A stretch of DNA of 64,000 bases from Hyunsoonleella pacifica (GTDB lineage Bacteria; Bacteroidota; Bacteroidia; Flavobacteriales; Flavobacteriaceae), in contig NZ_SIRS01000001.1 of the NCBI RefSeq assembly GCF_004310335.1, positions 248,001-312,000 on the forward strand, given 5' to 3'. This document shows positions 18,377 to 26,174 of the stretch, piece by piece. Under the pieces are notes generated by a model. It was not told the DNA's origin and did no database searches. It saw only the letters and a program-made list of their open reading frames with translations. Made by a program: the position numbers and the translations under genes. How positions within the stretch are numbered: the first letter of the stretch is position 1; each line of letters opens with the position of its first letter.

Positions 18377-19135
18377 TTAAGGTTGTTTTTCGCTTAAATA
18401 TTTCCAATACCGTTTTGGTACATGCCTTACATGTAGTTTTGTATTTATGCGTTCTTCAATATTAGTACTTTCAAAATAATCTTTCCAGAGCGTTTCGTAT
18501 GTTCTTTCATCGTTAGTAAACCAATCTTTTTTTGAGTGGTTTAAATTGAAATCAATAGTAATTATCTCTGTGCTTTCTAGATTATAAAACAAACCATATT
18601 TGCGTTTTAAATCATAAATAATCCATTTTTGATCTGCATATCGTTTTGTAAAATGGCTTTTTATTAGGGGTAATACATTAAAATCAGGTTCTATATTAGC
18701 AAAATAAATATTGTCCTTTGTTTGTTGAAACCTAACAAAGGCTTCCATTCTGTGTTTTTCTCTGCCTACCTTTTTTACAACTTTAGATAATTGGAGTACA
18801 TCTGGATTACTGTAGTCTGAAATGATATTTTTTTGGCTTTTAAAGGTGTATGCTATAACACTTAACATCGTATTTTCAATACCGATTAATTCACTTAAAA
18901 ATGAATAATACAAGATACTACAGCCCTTGGCGCCGATGCGTTTTTTCAATCCATCGAAAACACGTTTAGATTTATTATCATCTGTAATAATATGTTCGTG
19001 TATACCAAATAGTTCACTTTCAAATTGAAGTTCGCTTTTAATGATAACATGTGATAAGCGACGCTCATAAATTTCGAAAACGGTAGTTAAAAAACCATCA
19101 AAAGAACCATCATATGTAACCGTGGTATGCTGCAT
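18377..19135 (-). CDS. DUF4130 putative DNA repair protein (TIGR03915 family)
   Basis: 252 residues. Family features are YDGSFDGFLTTVFEIYERR at the N-terminus, the middle WIIYDLKRKYGLFYN, and the C-terminal block ETLWKDYFESTNIEERIN...HVPKRYWKYLSEKQP. The domain occurs alone or fused to uracil-DNA-glycosylase-like (UdgX) proteins and is genetically linked to the radical SAM partner, as here: its ATG shares one base with the stop codon of that gene (TAATG). The pair is assumed to act on DNA, and the chemistry has not been established to my knowledge. Confidence 0.85.
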   Translation of the reverse strand: MQHTTVTYDGSFDGFLTTVFEIYERRLSHVIIKSELQFESELFGIHEHIITDDNKSKRVFDGLKKRIGAKGCSILYYSFLSELIGIENTMLSVIAYTFKSQKNIISDYSNPDVLQLSKVVKKVGREKHRMEAFVRFQQTKDNIYFANIEPDFNVLPLIKSHFTKRYADQKWIIYDLKRKYGLFYNLESTEIITIDFNLNHSKKDWFTNDERTYETLWKDYFESTNIEERINTKLHVRHVPKRYWKYLSEKQP

Positions 19136-20397
19136 TAGGTAAATAATGCTAATTGACCAGTAAATGCTTTTTTATGCTTACCTGTAGAATTATGTATTAA
19201 TATTTCTTTGAGTTTAGAAGCTGAATAATCTCTAGTTTCAAAATATCTAGAATTGCAGGTAATAAAATATTTAGCTCTATTTAGTTTTACACCTATAGTT
19301 TTTAAATGTTCCCAATTTAAATTCCTGAAACGTCTTGCACTTAAAATTTTATGAACTGATACCATGCCAAGTCCAGGCACTCTAGCTAGCATCATTTTAT
19401 CAGCTTTGTTAATATCAACAGGAAATTGGTGTAGGTTTCGTAAAGCCCATGATAATTTAGGGTCTATATCTAGATCTAAATCTGGATATTCTGGATTAAG
19501 AATTTCTCGCACATCAAAGCCATAAAATCGCAATAACCAATCGGTTTGGTATAATCTGTTTTCACGTAAAACAGGAACTTCAGTACCTATCATAGGTAAG
19601 CGTTTGTCGTAACTTATTGGGATGTACCCAGAGTAATACACACGTTTTAAATCAAATTTATTATACAAATAATTAGAGGTGTACATAATTTGCATATCAG
19701 TCTCGCCACTAGCCCCTATTATCATTTGGGTGCTTTGTCCTGCTGGTGCATATTTGGGTGTGCTTTTAATAATTTTCTTTTCAGATTTATATTGAATAAT
19801 TTCATTTTTAACCTTTTTCATAGGTTTAATAAAATCTTCGTGATTTTTATCTGGGGCTAATTGTTTTAGGCCTTCTTTTGTTGGGATTTCAATATTTACG
19901 CTTAATCTATCTGCATAAAGTCCAGCTTCTCGCATTAATTCATCTGAAGCACCAGGAATAGATTTTAAATGAATATAGCCATTAAAGTTTTCTTCCAAAC
20001 GCAATTTTTTTGCAACTGCCACCAAGCGTTCCATGGTATAATCAGCATTCTTAAAAATACCAGAGCTTAAAAAAAGCCCTTCAATATAATTTCTTCTATA
20101 AAAGTTAATGGTTAAATCCACCACTTCTTGTACTTTAAAAGCTGCACGTTTTATATCGTTACTCTTTCTTGTAACGCAATAGGCGCAATCAAAAATACAG
20201 TGATTGGTCAATAGGATTTTTAAGAGTGATACACAGCGGCCATCTTTGGTGTACGTATGGCAAATACCCATACCTGTAGCATTGCCTAAACCTTTGTTTG
20301 TGTTTTTTCTGTTGCTGCCACTAGAAGCACAGGATACATCATATTTTGCAGCATCAGCAAGTATATTAAGCTTTTCTCGAATACGATCGAAAGACAT
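19135..20397 (-). CDS. Putative DNA modification/repair radical SAM protein (TIGR03916 family)
   Basis: 420 residues. The radical SAM motif is Cys67-x3-Cys71-x2-Cys74 (CIFDCAYC), which would bind the 4Fe-4S cluster that cleaves SAM. Further Cys residues lie upstream (Cys23, Cys46, Cys55). A helix-hairpin-helix-like segment toward the C-terminus (MMLARVPGLGMVSVHKI) suggests DNA contact. The family is found as a two-gene unit with the DUF4130 protein, reproduced here with overlapping stop and start codons. Reaction and substrate are unknown. The divergent gene is thioredoxin reductase. Confidence 0.88.
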   Translation of the reverse strand: MSFDRIREKLNILADAAKYDVSCASSGSNRKNTNKGLGNATGMGICHTYTKDGRCVSLLKILLTNHCIFDCAYCVTRKSNDIKRAAFKVQEVVDLTINFYRRNYIEGLFLSSGIFKNADYTMERLVAVAKKLRLEENFNGYIHLKSIPGASDELMREAGLYADRLSVNIEIPTKEGLKQLAPDKNHEDFIKPMKKVKNEIIQYKSEKKIIKSTPKYAPAGQSTQMIIGASGETDMQIMYTSNYLYNKFDLKRVYYSGYIPISYDKRLPMIGTEVPVLRENRLYQTDWLLRFYGFDVREILNPEYPDLDLDIDPKLSWALRNLHQFPVDINKADKMMLARVPGLGMVSVHKILSARRFRNLNWEHLKTIGVKLNRAKYFITCNSRYFETRDYSASKLKEILIHNSTGKHKKAFTGQLALFT

Positions 20398-20571
20398 AAG
20401 ATGGACTAATTAAAAAAGATTGAATGTAGATTTGGAAAACCCGAATACTCAAATATAGAAATTTTTAAGGTTGCGTAGTGTTAAAATAGATGAGATTTTT
20501 TGTTATAGAAACAGTTTATTGATTTATAAACAGTGTTAATAACTTATGTGTAAGGTTTACATCAAAAATTC

Positions 20572-20579
20572 TACTTTTG
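20572..20579 (+). promoter_or_regulatory. Predicted -7 box of trxB
   Basis: TACTTTTG fits TAnnTTTG and lies 20 bp before the ATG at 20600. A transcript starting here would exclude the upstream in-frame ATG at 20546, supporting 20600 as the start of trxB. Confidence 0.5.
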
Positions 20580-20599
20580 TTCTATTAAATGATAAGATC

Positions 20600-21580
20600 A
20601 TGGCAGAAGATATAGAAAAATTAAAATGTTTAATAATTGGCTCTGGGCCAGCTGGCTATACAGCAGCAATTTATGCAGCAAGAGCAAATATGAATCCAGT
20701 GTTATACCAAGGATCGCAACCTGGTGGGCAATTAACAACAACCAATGATGTTGAAAATTTCCCTGGCTATCCAGAAGGCGTAACAGGACCAGAAATGATG
20801 ATGCAGTTACAAGCTCAGGCTGAACGTTTTGAGACTGATGTACGTAATGGTTGGATTACCAAGGTTGATTTTTCTGGAGATGTTCACAAAGTGTGGGTAA
20901 ATGATGAAAAAGAAATACATGCAGATACTATTATTATTTCAACAGGTGCATCTGCAAAATATTTAGGTCTAGATTCTGAACAGAAATATTTAAAATTAGG
21001 TGGTGGTGTTTCTGCGTGTGCAGTTTGTGATGGCTTCTTCTACAGAAATCAAGAAGTGGTAATTGTTGGGGCAGGAGATTCTGCTTGTGAGGAAGCACAT
21101 TATTTATCTAAGCTTTGTAAAAAAGTAACCATGTTGGTAAGACGAGATGAGTTTAGAGCCTCTAAAATCATGGAAGCTAGAGTTAGAAACACAGAGAATA
21201 TTGAGATTTTATTCAATACTGAAACCGATGAGGTTTTAGGAGATGGGCAAGTGGTAAATGGTGTTCGTGTATTTAACAATAAAACGAATGAAAAGCACGA
21301 TATTCCAGCTACAGGATTTTTTGTGGCAATTGGTCATAAGCCTAATACAGATATATTTAAAGGATATTTAGATTTAGATGAAACAGGTTACATCATAAAT
21401 GTGCCAGGGTCTTCTAAAACTAACGTAGAAGGTGTTTTTGTGTCAGGAGATGCTGCAGACCACGTGTATAGACAAGCAGTAACCGCTGCCGGAACTGGCT
21501 GTATGGCGGCTTTAGATGCAGAGCGCTATTTAGCAGCCAAAGACGCCACGTTCGAAGTGTCTACGTCAACTTATAATTAG
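20600..21580 (+). CDS. trxB: Thioredoxin reductase
   Basis: 326 residues from the ATG at 20600. An in-frame ATG at 20546 would add 18 residues that do not resemble the family, while MAEDIEKLKCLIIGSGPAGYTAA is the normal opening. The FAD-binding GSGPAGY, the redox pair in CAVCDGFFYRN, the NADPH-binding VVIVGAGDSACEEA and the closing VEGVFVSGDAADHVYRQAVTAAGTGCMAALDAERYL motif are all present. It reduces thioredoxin with NADPH in the cytoplasm. A clean terminator follows at 21600. Confidence 0.95.
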   Translation: MAEDIEKLKCLIIGSGPAGYTAAIYAARANMNPVLYQGSQPGGQLTTTNDVENFPGYPEGVTGPEMMMQLQAQAERFETDVRNGWITKVDFSGDVHKVWVNDEKEIHADTIIISTGASAKYLGLDSEQKYLKLGGGVSACAVCDGFFYRNQEVVIVGAGDSACEEAHYLSKLCKKVTMLVRRDEFRASKIMEARVRNTENIEILFNTETDEVLGDGQVVNGVRVFNNKTNEKHDIPATGFFVAIGHKPNTDIFKGYLDLDETGYIINVPGSSKTNVEGVFVSGDAADHVYRQAVTAAGTGCMAALDAERYLAAKDATFEVSTSTYN

Positions 21581-21599
21581 GAAATTAAATAGTATTATG

Positions 21600-21631
21600 A
21601 AAGCCAAAGTGTATTAGCTTTGGCTTTTTTG
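21600..21631 (+). terminator. Terminator of trxB
   Basis: AGCCAAAG (21602-21609), an 8-nt loop, CTTTGGCT (21618-21625), then six T residues. It begins 20 bp after the trxB stop codon. Confidence 0.8.
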
Positions 21632-21751
21632 TTTTTGGGCGTTACCACGCTATGGCGTGGTCGGGCTTTCACTACTCAATCCCTCCTTCGTCGGGGATTT
21701 CAAACATGCCGTTCTATCCCTAACGCAGGTCTATTTGCCAAAGTCATTGCA
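21632..21751. repeat. Flavobacterial interspersed repeat, copy 2
   Basis: This shares with the element at 7554-7710 the opening TTTTGGGCG, the GGTCGGGC...TTTCACTA block, CATGCCGTTC and ATCCCTAACGC, and ends near GTCATTGC. It lacks the 22-bp palindrome and instead has a CCACGCTATGGCGTGG palindrome at 21645-21660. The order of blocks is the same in both copies. Confidence 0.65.
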
Positions 21752-21847
21752 AGCTAAAATTCTCTGTTTAATTATTTGCAATTTAAACAGCATACAAGTT
21801 TGTAATTATTTAAAAATATGTTTTCTTTGAAAACTGTTTTTTAAGAT

Positions 21848-21922
21848 CGGGATGTGGCGCAGTCCGGTTAGCGTACACGGCTGGGGGCCGTGTGGTCGCA
21901 GGTTCAAATCCTGTCATCCCGA
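21848..21922 (+). tRNA. tRNA-Pro (anticodon GGG)
   Basis: 75 nt folding as a cloverleaf: acceptor arms CGGGATG and CATCCCG, D-arm GCGC...GCGT, anticodon stem CACGG/CCGTG with loop CTGGGGG (anticodon GGG at loop positions 3-5), and T-arm GCAGG-TTCAAAT-CCTGT. Discriminator base A. The CCA end is not encoded. A terminator follows immediately, and the 3' end is repeated at 22069-22091. Confidence 0.93.
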
Positions 21923-21926
21923 CAAA
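21911..21926 (+). repeat. tRNA 3'-end direct repeat, left copy (att-like)
   Basis: CTGTCATCCCGACAAA at the tRNA-Pro 3' end is repeated exactly at 22076-22091. Including the preceding bases (from 21904 and 22069), 21 of 23 positions agree. tRNA 3' ends are common integration sites for tyrosine recombinases, so this pair may be the scar of a former element. Confidence 0.5.
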
Positions 21927-21931
21927 TAGAT

Positions 21932-21965
21932 GCCTGACTTTTTAGAAGTCAGGCGTTTTTATTTT
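21932..21965 (+). terminator. Terminator after tRNA-Pro
   Basis: GCCTGACTT (21932-21940), a 5-nt loop, AAGTCAGGC (21946-21954) and a T-rich tail. It starts 10 bp after the tRNA end. Confidence 0.8.
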
Positions 21966-22075
21966 GAATTGAGACCAAGTTTTACTTGTGGGAAGAGTCA
22001 AAATAGAAATGGCTCAAATGTGCAAACATTTGGCATCTATTTGCAACATAGGCGATGTAAAAGGATTATCAAAAT

Positions 22076-22091
22076 CTGTCATCCCGACAAA
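22076..22091 (+). repeat. tRNA 3'-end direct repeat, right copy (att-like)
   Basis: The second exact copy of the 16-bp tRNA-Pro 3' end, 165 bp after the first. No cloverleaf can be drawn upstream of it, so it is not a second tRNA gene. A second terminator hairpin follows. Confidence 0.5.
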
Positions 22092-22112
22092 GTTAATATC
22101 TCTAAAATCAAG

Positions 22113-22155
22113 CCTTGTAAATCATATAATAATTTACAAGGTCTTTGTTTTTTAC
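22113..22155 (+). terminator. Second hairpin terminator downstream of the att-like repeat
   Basis: CCTTGTAAAT (22113-22122), a loop of 9 nt, ATTTACAAGG (22132-22141) and a T-rich tail TCTTTGTTTTTT. It could be the original terminator of the tRNA-Pro gene before an insertion, and it also faces the convergent gene ending at 22178. Confidence 0.7.
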
Positions 22156-22177
22156 TGAAGTTTAAACTAAAAATTTT

Positions 22178-22768
22178 TTAAAACCAATAACCAATACGTA
22201 GATGAAGGTTTATGGCAACTTCTCCTTTATCTTTTGAAAAGCCTGCATCTTTAGCAAAAAAATGAATATAACCAATTCCAGCTCCAGCTTCATAGTTAAA
22301 GTGTTTTCCTAAAATTCTTCTTATTCCCCATGTTGGTATTATAGAAAAATTGTTTACCATTTTCACGTCTTCATCATCTCCAAATTCTATCAACAAATCC
22401 TCAAGGCGTAAACTACTTTTTAAGGAAAAGAAATTACCACTATTTCCGGTAATTGATTTTGACTGACTTTTTCGTTTATTTAAATTATAGTACCAACGTG
22501 GTTCAACTGTTAGCACTGTTGCCAATAAAAATCCAGTATCAGGATAAAAATCATCATTATCATAAGCATCTAAACCTAACTCGGTTCTTAAAGCTATTTG
22601 ATTAGATAATCTCAATTCGTTGTGCAACCAGAATCCAGCAAATCCAGTTTGGATTCCAAATATCGATTGTTCTATGCTTGAGTTTTGTAAATTATTTTTT
22701 TGTGTGTCTTGGGCTGTTGTTGTTAAAGCATGCCCTAGTAGAATTAAGATGATGAATGTTTTTTTCAT
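22178..22768 (-). CDS. Outer-membrane beta-barrel-like protein of unknown function
   Basis: 196 residues from the ATG at 22768, giving the signal peptide MKKTFIILILLGHALTTTAQ. The frame is open 18 codons further upstream, but that would bury the signal. The mature part alternates aromatic and polar residues (FAGFWLHNELRLSNQIALRTELGL, GIGYIHFFAKDAG) and ends in an aromatic pair (RIGYWF), as expected of an eight-stranded outer-membrane barrel. I cannot assign a role. It follows the lipoprotein gene at 22833 on the same strand. Confidence 0.65.
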   Translation of the reverse strand: MKKTFIILILLGHALTTTAQDTQKNNLQNSSIEQSIFGIQTGFAGFWLHNELRLSNQIALRTELGLDAYDNDDFYPDTGFLLATVLTVEPRWYYNLNKRKSQSKSITGNSGNFFSLKSSLRLEDLLIEFGDDEDVKMVNNFSIIPTWGIRRILGKHFNYEAGAGIGYIHFFAKDAGFSKDKGEVAINLHLRIGYWF

Positions 22769-22832
22769 GATGAATGCATTTAAATAAATATTTGTGTTGA
22801 AAATTGTTAAGCTTTTATGCATATGAAGAGTG

Positions 22833-23405
22833 CTACCATTCTGGGATAATTCTCGGTATTAAATTTCCAGAGAAATGACCCTTAATAATGTCGCCGCTTT
22901 CTGATGTAAGCGTATATAAGATGTTATAATTTTGCGCTTCTTTCTGAACAATTAAAGTACCGCTTACTATCTTCAAGATAGTTTCACTAGTTCCAAAGCA
23001 ATCGTCTAAAAAGTTGAAACCATAAAAAATTTCTGAATTGTCTATTATACCCAAGTTATTTTCAGAAATGGTATAATTATAAGTTCCAGTTTCTAGTCTT
23101 TTATCGTGATCTAAACGTAACCCAATAGAAATACCGTGATTGAGATTTTCAACATAAGGACAAGGAAGTGCTTCTGAGTTAGACGTTGAAAGAAATCTAC
23201 CATTAATCAACTTTAGAGCGAACCAAATAACTTTCCCTTCAGATATATATTCTTCAAAATATCCGTTTGGGGTTGGGTAAGTTCTTTCATTATTGATTAC
23301 AAATTCATTTGTTAAATTCATTAAAGGCGCAGTATTCTCGTCTGAATGGCATCCAGATAATACAATTATTAATAGAAATAGGTTTATTATTATTTTATGT
23401 TTCAT
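22833..23405 (-). CDS. Putative lipoprotein, PEW-tail family, copy 1
   Basis: 190 residues with a lipoprotein signal ending at LSGC (Cys19). I do not recognise a named family. Its body clearly parallels the lipoprotein at 29353-29946: both have an EF.INN..TY.TPNGY block near residue 35, a PCP/W-VEN motif in the middle, a FYGF block, and the same C-terminal ending PEW. The two are paralogues about 6 kb apart on opposite strands. The first (29353) sits inside a transporter operon, which is the only functional hint for this copy. Confidence 0.7.
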   Translation of the reverse strand: MKHKIIINLFLLIIVLSGCHSDENTAPLMNLTNEFVINNERTYPTPNGYFEEYISEGKVIWFALKLINGRFLSTSNSEALPCPYVENLNHGISIGLRLDHDKRLETGTYNYTISENNLGIIDNSEIFYGFNFLDDCFGTSETILKIVSGTLIVQKEAQNYNILYTLTSESGDIIKGHFSGNLIPRIIPEW

Positions 23406-23511
23406 GTTTTAAAATTTAAGGGGAGATAAAACTATTTGGTTTTCGCATTAAAAAACTTAAACTGGTTTAAGAATGGATATTATTATTCATTATCATATTG
23501 TTTATTTAATA

Positions 23512-24339
23512 TCAATTTTCAATCATATTTTGCCAATTGTCTAGAAGCTTTTTGCAGACTTTAGTAAACTTATATTTCATAAGTGGATGAACAAGTATAT
23601 TCTGTATGGGTTTCCTGTATTCAAAATCAAAAATCATTATGATTTCATTTCTGTTATTAGAAATTTCATTGACTATCCAAGTACCTTTTAAGCTTTTAAG
23701 CGGATATGGATAATCAGGAGCATTAGTATTTACCACAAATGCGTATTGCTTTTCTTCTTCCCAAAGAGAGCAAGTCTCTGTCCAACTATCATTACCATGA
23801 GTACAAGACCGCACCAAGCCCTTTTTTTCTCCAGAAATAATAGCAGATTCATCGATATTAGGAGCTACTTCATGATAATTAGCAACATCAGATATGATTT
23901 GCCATACTTTTGCCTTACTACCTTTAACTTTTCGTTTAAAACGAAATTGTTTTAACCCTTTTTTACTTCCTTCATCAATTCTTGCAAGCCCCTTAGCTTG
24001 ACCAATACCTAGTTGAAGAACAATAAATGCAACTATACCTATAATTAAATTGCCAGTTGTGGATATATCAAAAGGATTCCATACTAGTAAAATAACACTA
24101 CCAATTACCCATAGCATATCTTGAATTATAATCCATAATACTGCCAATGCTCTCTGTTTTTTAATCTCAACTGTAAGTGTTATGGCAAAGTATAGTAGTA
24201 GAACTCCAAGTACCATAAAAAAGTTACTAGGCTCTACATCAAATATGGTTTCGAGTTTTTGCTTAAAGGCTATTGCAAGTAACCCATTTAATGATGAAAA
24301 TGCAGCATTTGCAGTTAAGTATTTTTGAAGTGTATTCAT
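23512..24339 (-). CDS. SRPBCC/polyketide-cyclase-like protein with N-terminal membrane region
   Basis: 275 residues. The first ~125 residues are hydrophobic and look like four membrane segments. A charged linker with the run KKGLKQFRFKRKVKGSKAKVW leads into an SRPBCC (START-like) domain opening with VWQIISDVANYHEVAPNIDESAII and closing with a long helix. SRPBCC domains bind hydrophobic ligands, and the ligand here is unknown. The gene is divergent from the AraC-type regulator at 24426, which may control it. Confidence 0.75.
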   Translation of the reverse strand: MNTLQKYLTANAAFSSLNGLLAIAFKQKLETIFDVEPSNFFMVLGVLLLYFAITLTVEIKKQRALAVLWIIIQDMLWVIGSVILLVWNPFDISTTGNLIIGIVAFIVLQLGIGQAKGLARIDEGSKKGLKQFRFKRKVKGSKAKVWQIISDVANYHEVAPNIDESAIISGEKKGLVRSCTHGNDSWTETCSLWEEEKQYAFVVNTNAPDYPYPLKSLKGTWIVNEISNNRNEIIMIFDFEYRKPIQNILVHPLMKYKFTKVCKKLLDNWQNMIEN

Positions 24340-24425
24340 AATTTATTATTTGTTTTTTGACGCTAAATTATCTGTATCCAAATGATCTTTATTGATACTT
24401 TGCGCCAATTTTTTATATTAGTGCT

Positions 24426-25379
24426 ATGAAAATTTTTGCGCCTTATTTAGATAGTTTATTAGAATATGCAACTCATCAAAATCTCGATGTAAATGCTTTA
24501 AAAGGTATTTTAGTAGATCCTATTATTAATCTTAAAGACCCTAGGGAGATGATTAGTGGCCAAGAGTATATGGTTATTTTCAATAAGATTATCAAGGCAG
24601 CTGATAATGAGTATTGTGGTCTAAATTTTGGATGCTATCTTAATATGGGAGCTTTAGGTCTTGTTCTTGAAATATCATTGAGTACCTCTAGTATTATACA
24701 AGGAGTTTACATTCTTCAAAACTTTTTGGATAATAAGTTTCCTTTAGTTTCTGCTTCTATTGAGCAGGATTCAGAACATTTTATTTTACAGCTAAATAGC
24801 TCAGTATCTGATTTTGATATAAAAAGGAATCTTTTAGATATGGTTTTAAGTATTGTTTACAGAGAACTAAAATTGATGTTGCCTACAGGGTTTGAACCAT
24901 CTGTAAAATTACCTTTTACAGATTCTCAGCCTTATTTAAATTTATTAAAAACGGAAATTGCCTTTAATACTAATTACCAGTTAATACTTCCTATTGAAGT
25001 TGTTAAAAAGGAAATAAACAACAATAGGGTTAAGGAAATAGAACTTTTGTTACCAAAATTTTTAGCAATGCTTAATGCGAATAAAGAAGATAACGAACTT
25101 TTTTCTTCACAAATAAGGAGTATGACATTACATATGTGTGCTCCTGAAATCCCGAATTTTGAGCAAGTACAAAAGCAGTTTCCATACAGTAAAAGAACTA
25201 TACAACGTAAATTAACACTAGAAGGTACTTCATTTAGAGATATAGTAAATACAATAAAAGAAGAGCTTTCAAATTATTTAATTAATGAAAAACATCTAAA
25301 AACTAAAGATGTGGCACACATTTTAGGGTATTCAGAATCTAGTGCTTATTTACATGCCGTTAAATCATGGAGTAACTAA
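24426..25379 (+). CDS. AraC-family regulator with arabinose_bd-like N-terminal domain
   Basis: 317 residues. The N-terminal ~200 residues fit the ligand-binding domain of the OruR/ArgR-like AraC regulators. The C-terminal AraC-type DNA-binding domain contains YSKRTIQRKLTLEGTSFRDI and VAHILGYSESSAYLHAVKSW. The protein stops after SWSN, about ten residues earlier than usual (family members continue with G-x-SP-x-x-YR), so the last helix turn is short. The divergent SRPBCC gene is the likely target. The ligand is unknown. Confidence 0.82.
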   Translation: MKIFAPYLDSLLEYATHQNLDVNALKGILVDPIINLKDPREMISGQEYMVIFNKIIKAADNEYCGLNFGCYLNMGALGLVLEISLSTSSIIQGVYILQNFLDNKFPLVSASIEQDSEHFILQLNSSVSDFDIKRNLLDMVLSIVYRELKLMLPTGFEPSVKLPFTDSQPYLNLLKTEIAFNTNYQLILPIEVVKKEINNNRVKEIELLLPKFLAMLNANKEDNELFSSQIRSMTLHMCAPEIPNFEQVQKQFPYSKRTIQRKLTLEGTSFRDIVNTIKEELSNYLINEKHLKTKDVAHILGYSESSAYLHAVKSWSN

Positions 25380-25463
25380 ATGTTTTTGGTATTAAAAATA
25401 GTATTAAAACTATTGTTCTTTCTCGGTACTTCTAAACTATGAGATTATTGAATATTATAAACT

Positions 25464-25889
25464 TTACTTTTTAGAGACTAGTTTTAATTCCTTTTTTAAA
25501 GCATCTTGCATTTTATCCTGTAATTTTTGTCCTCCAGCAACTAACTCGTTAACATGAATTTTATCTTTCTCAGATACCTCTCTATGTTTTGTACTCCAAT
25601 TTGCCACTCCAATCATAACTGGCATTAAATCGATACCTTTTTCTGTTAAGCTATAAATGTTTTTTTGCTTATGATTTGGATCTTTAGTTTTAATTAAGAT
25701 TCCAAATTCCTCTAACTTATTCAGTCTGTCAGTTAAAATATTACTAGCTATTTTTTCTTCGGAACCTAACATTTCCCTAAAATATCGTTTTCCATCAAAC
25801 ATAATATCCCTAATTACTAATAATGTCCACTTATCTCCAAACACCTCTAAAGCTTGATTAATAGGGCAATACGACTTACAATTTTTCAT
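25464..25889 (-). CDS. HxlR-family transcriptional regulator
   Basis: 141 residues from the ATG at 25889 (the open frame runs 13 codons further, through the operator DNA). The winged-helix sequence is typical: CPINQALEVFGDKWTLLVIRDIMFDGKRYFREMLG, then ILTDRLNKLEEFGIL. Cys4 and Cys8 lie near the N-terminus, where some family members sense electrophiles or oxidants. It is divergent from the SDR/MMPL operon, and two inverted repeats plus two facing -7 boxes lie between them, so it very likely represses itself and that operon. Confidence 0.88.
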   Translation of the reverse strand: MKNCKSYCPINQALEVFGDKWTLLVIRDIMFDGKRYFREMLGSEEKIASNILTDRLNKLEEFGILIKTKDPNHKQKNIYSLTEKGIDLMPVMIGVANWSTKHREVSEKDKIHVNELVAGGQKLQDKMQDALKKELKLVSKK

Positions 25890-25908
25890 ATAAACTAATT
25901 TTATTATA

Positions 25909-25935
25909 AAACCAGTTGTAAAATACAATTAGTTT
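25909..25935. promoter_or_regulatory. Inverted repeat, candidate HxlR operator 1
   Basis: AAACCAGTTGTA (25909-25920), a 3-nt spacer, TACAATTAGTTT (25924-25935). The arms match at 10 of 12 positions. It overlaps the untranslated leader of the HxlR gene and ends 5 bp before the + strand -7 box. Confidence 0.6.
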
Positions 25936-25939
25936 TACA

Positions 25940-25978
25940 TATATTTGTCTAGTTGTTTTTTGCAACCAGTCAAATATA
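25940..25978. promoter_or_regulatory. Dyad with two facing -7 boxes, candidate HxlR operator 2
   Basis: Left arm TATATTTGTCTAGTTG (25940-25955), 7-nt spacer, right arm CAACCAGTCAAATATA (25963-25978). The arms pair at 14 of 16 positions. Each arm ends in TATATTTG, the Bacteroidota -7 box, one reading toward the SDR operon and one toward the HxlR gene. The inner CCAG/GTTG parts recur in operator 1. Confidence 0.65.
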
Positions 25979-26174
25979 CGATAATAATCAAGAATTAAAA
26001 GTATGGTAACAGACTTACCAATTGCGCGCTTATTGGAGCAATATGATTTTTATAGTTAGCTGTAGCACAATTTTTTAATCGATAAGAAATATTAGGCTAC
26101 AGGATAGTTGGGGTTATTAATAAAAATATTTGGCTATGAAGCCATAGAAGTATAATTAAAACAAAGAATAAGAA

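Noticed and set aside
21930-22181. An 83-codon open frame after tRNA-Pro
   Set aside because: It runs through the tRNA terminator, the att-like repeat and the second hairpin, has no recognisable protein character, and is best explained as chance.
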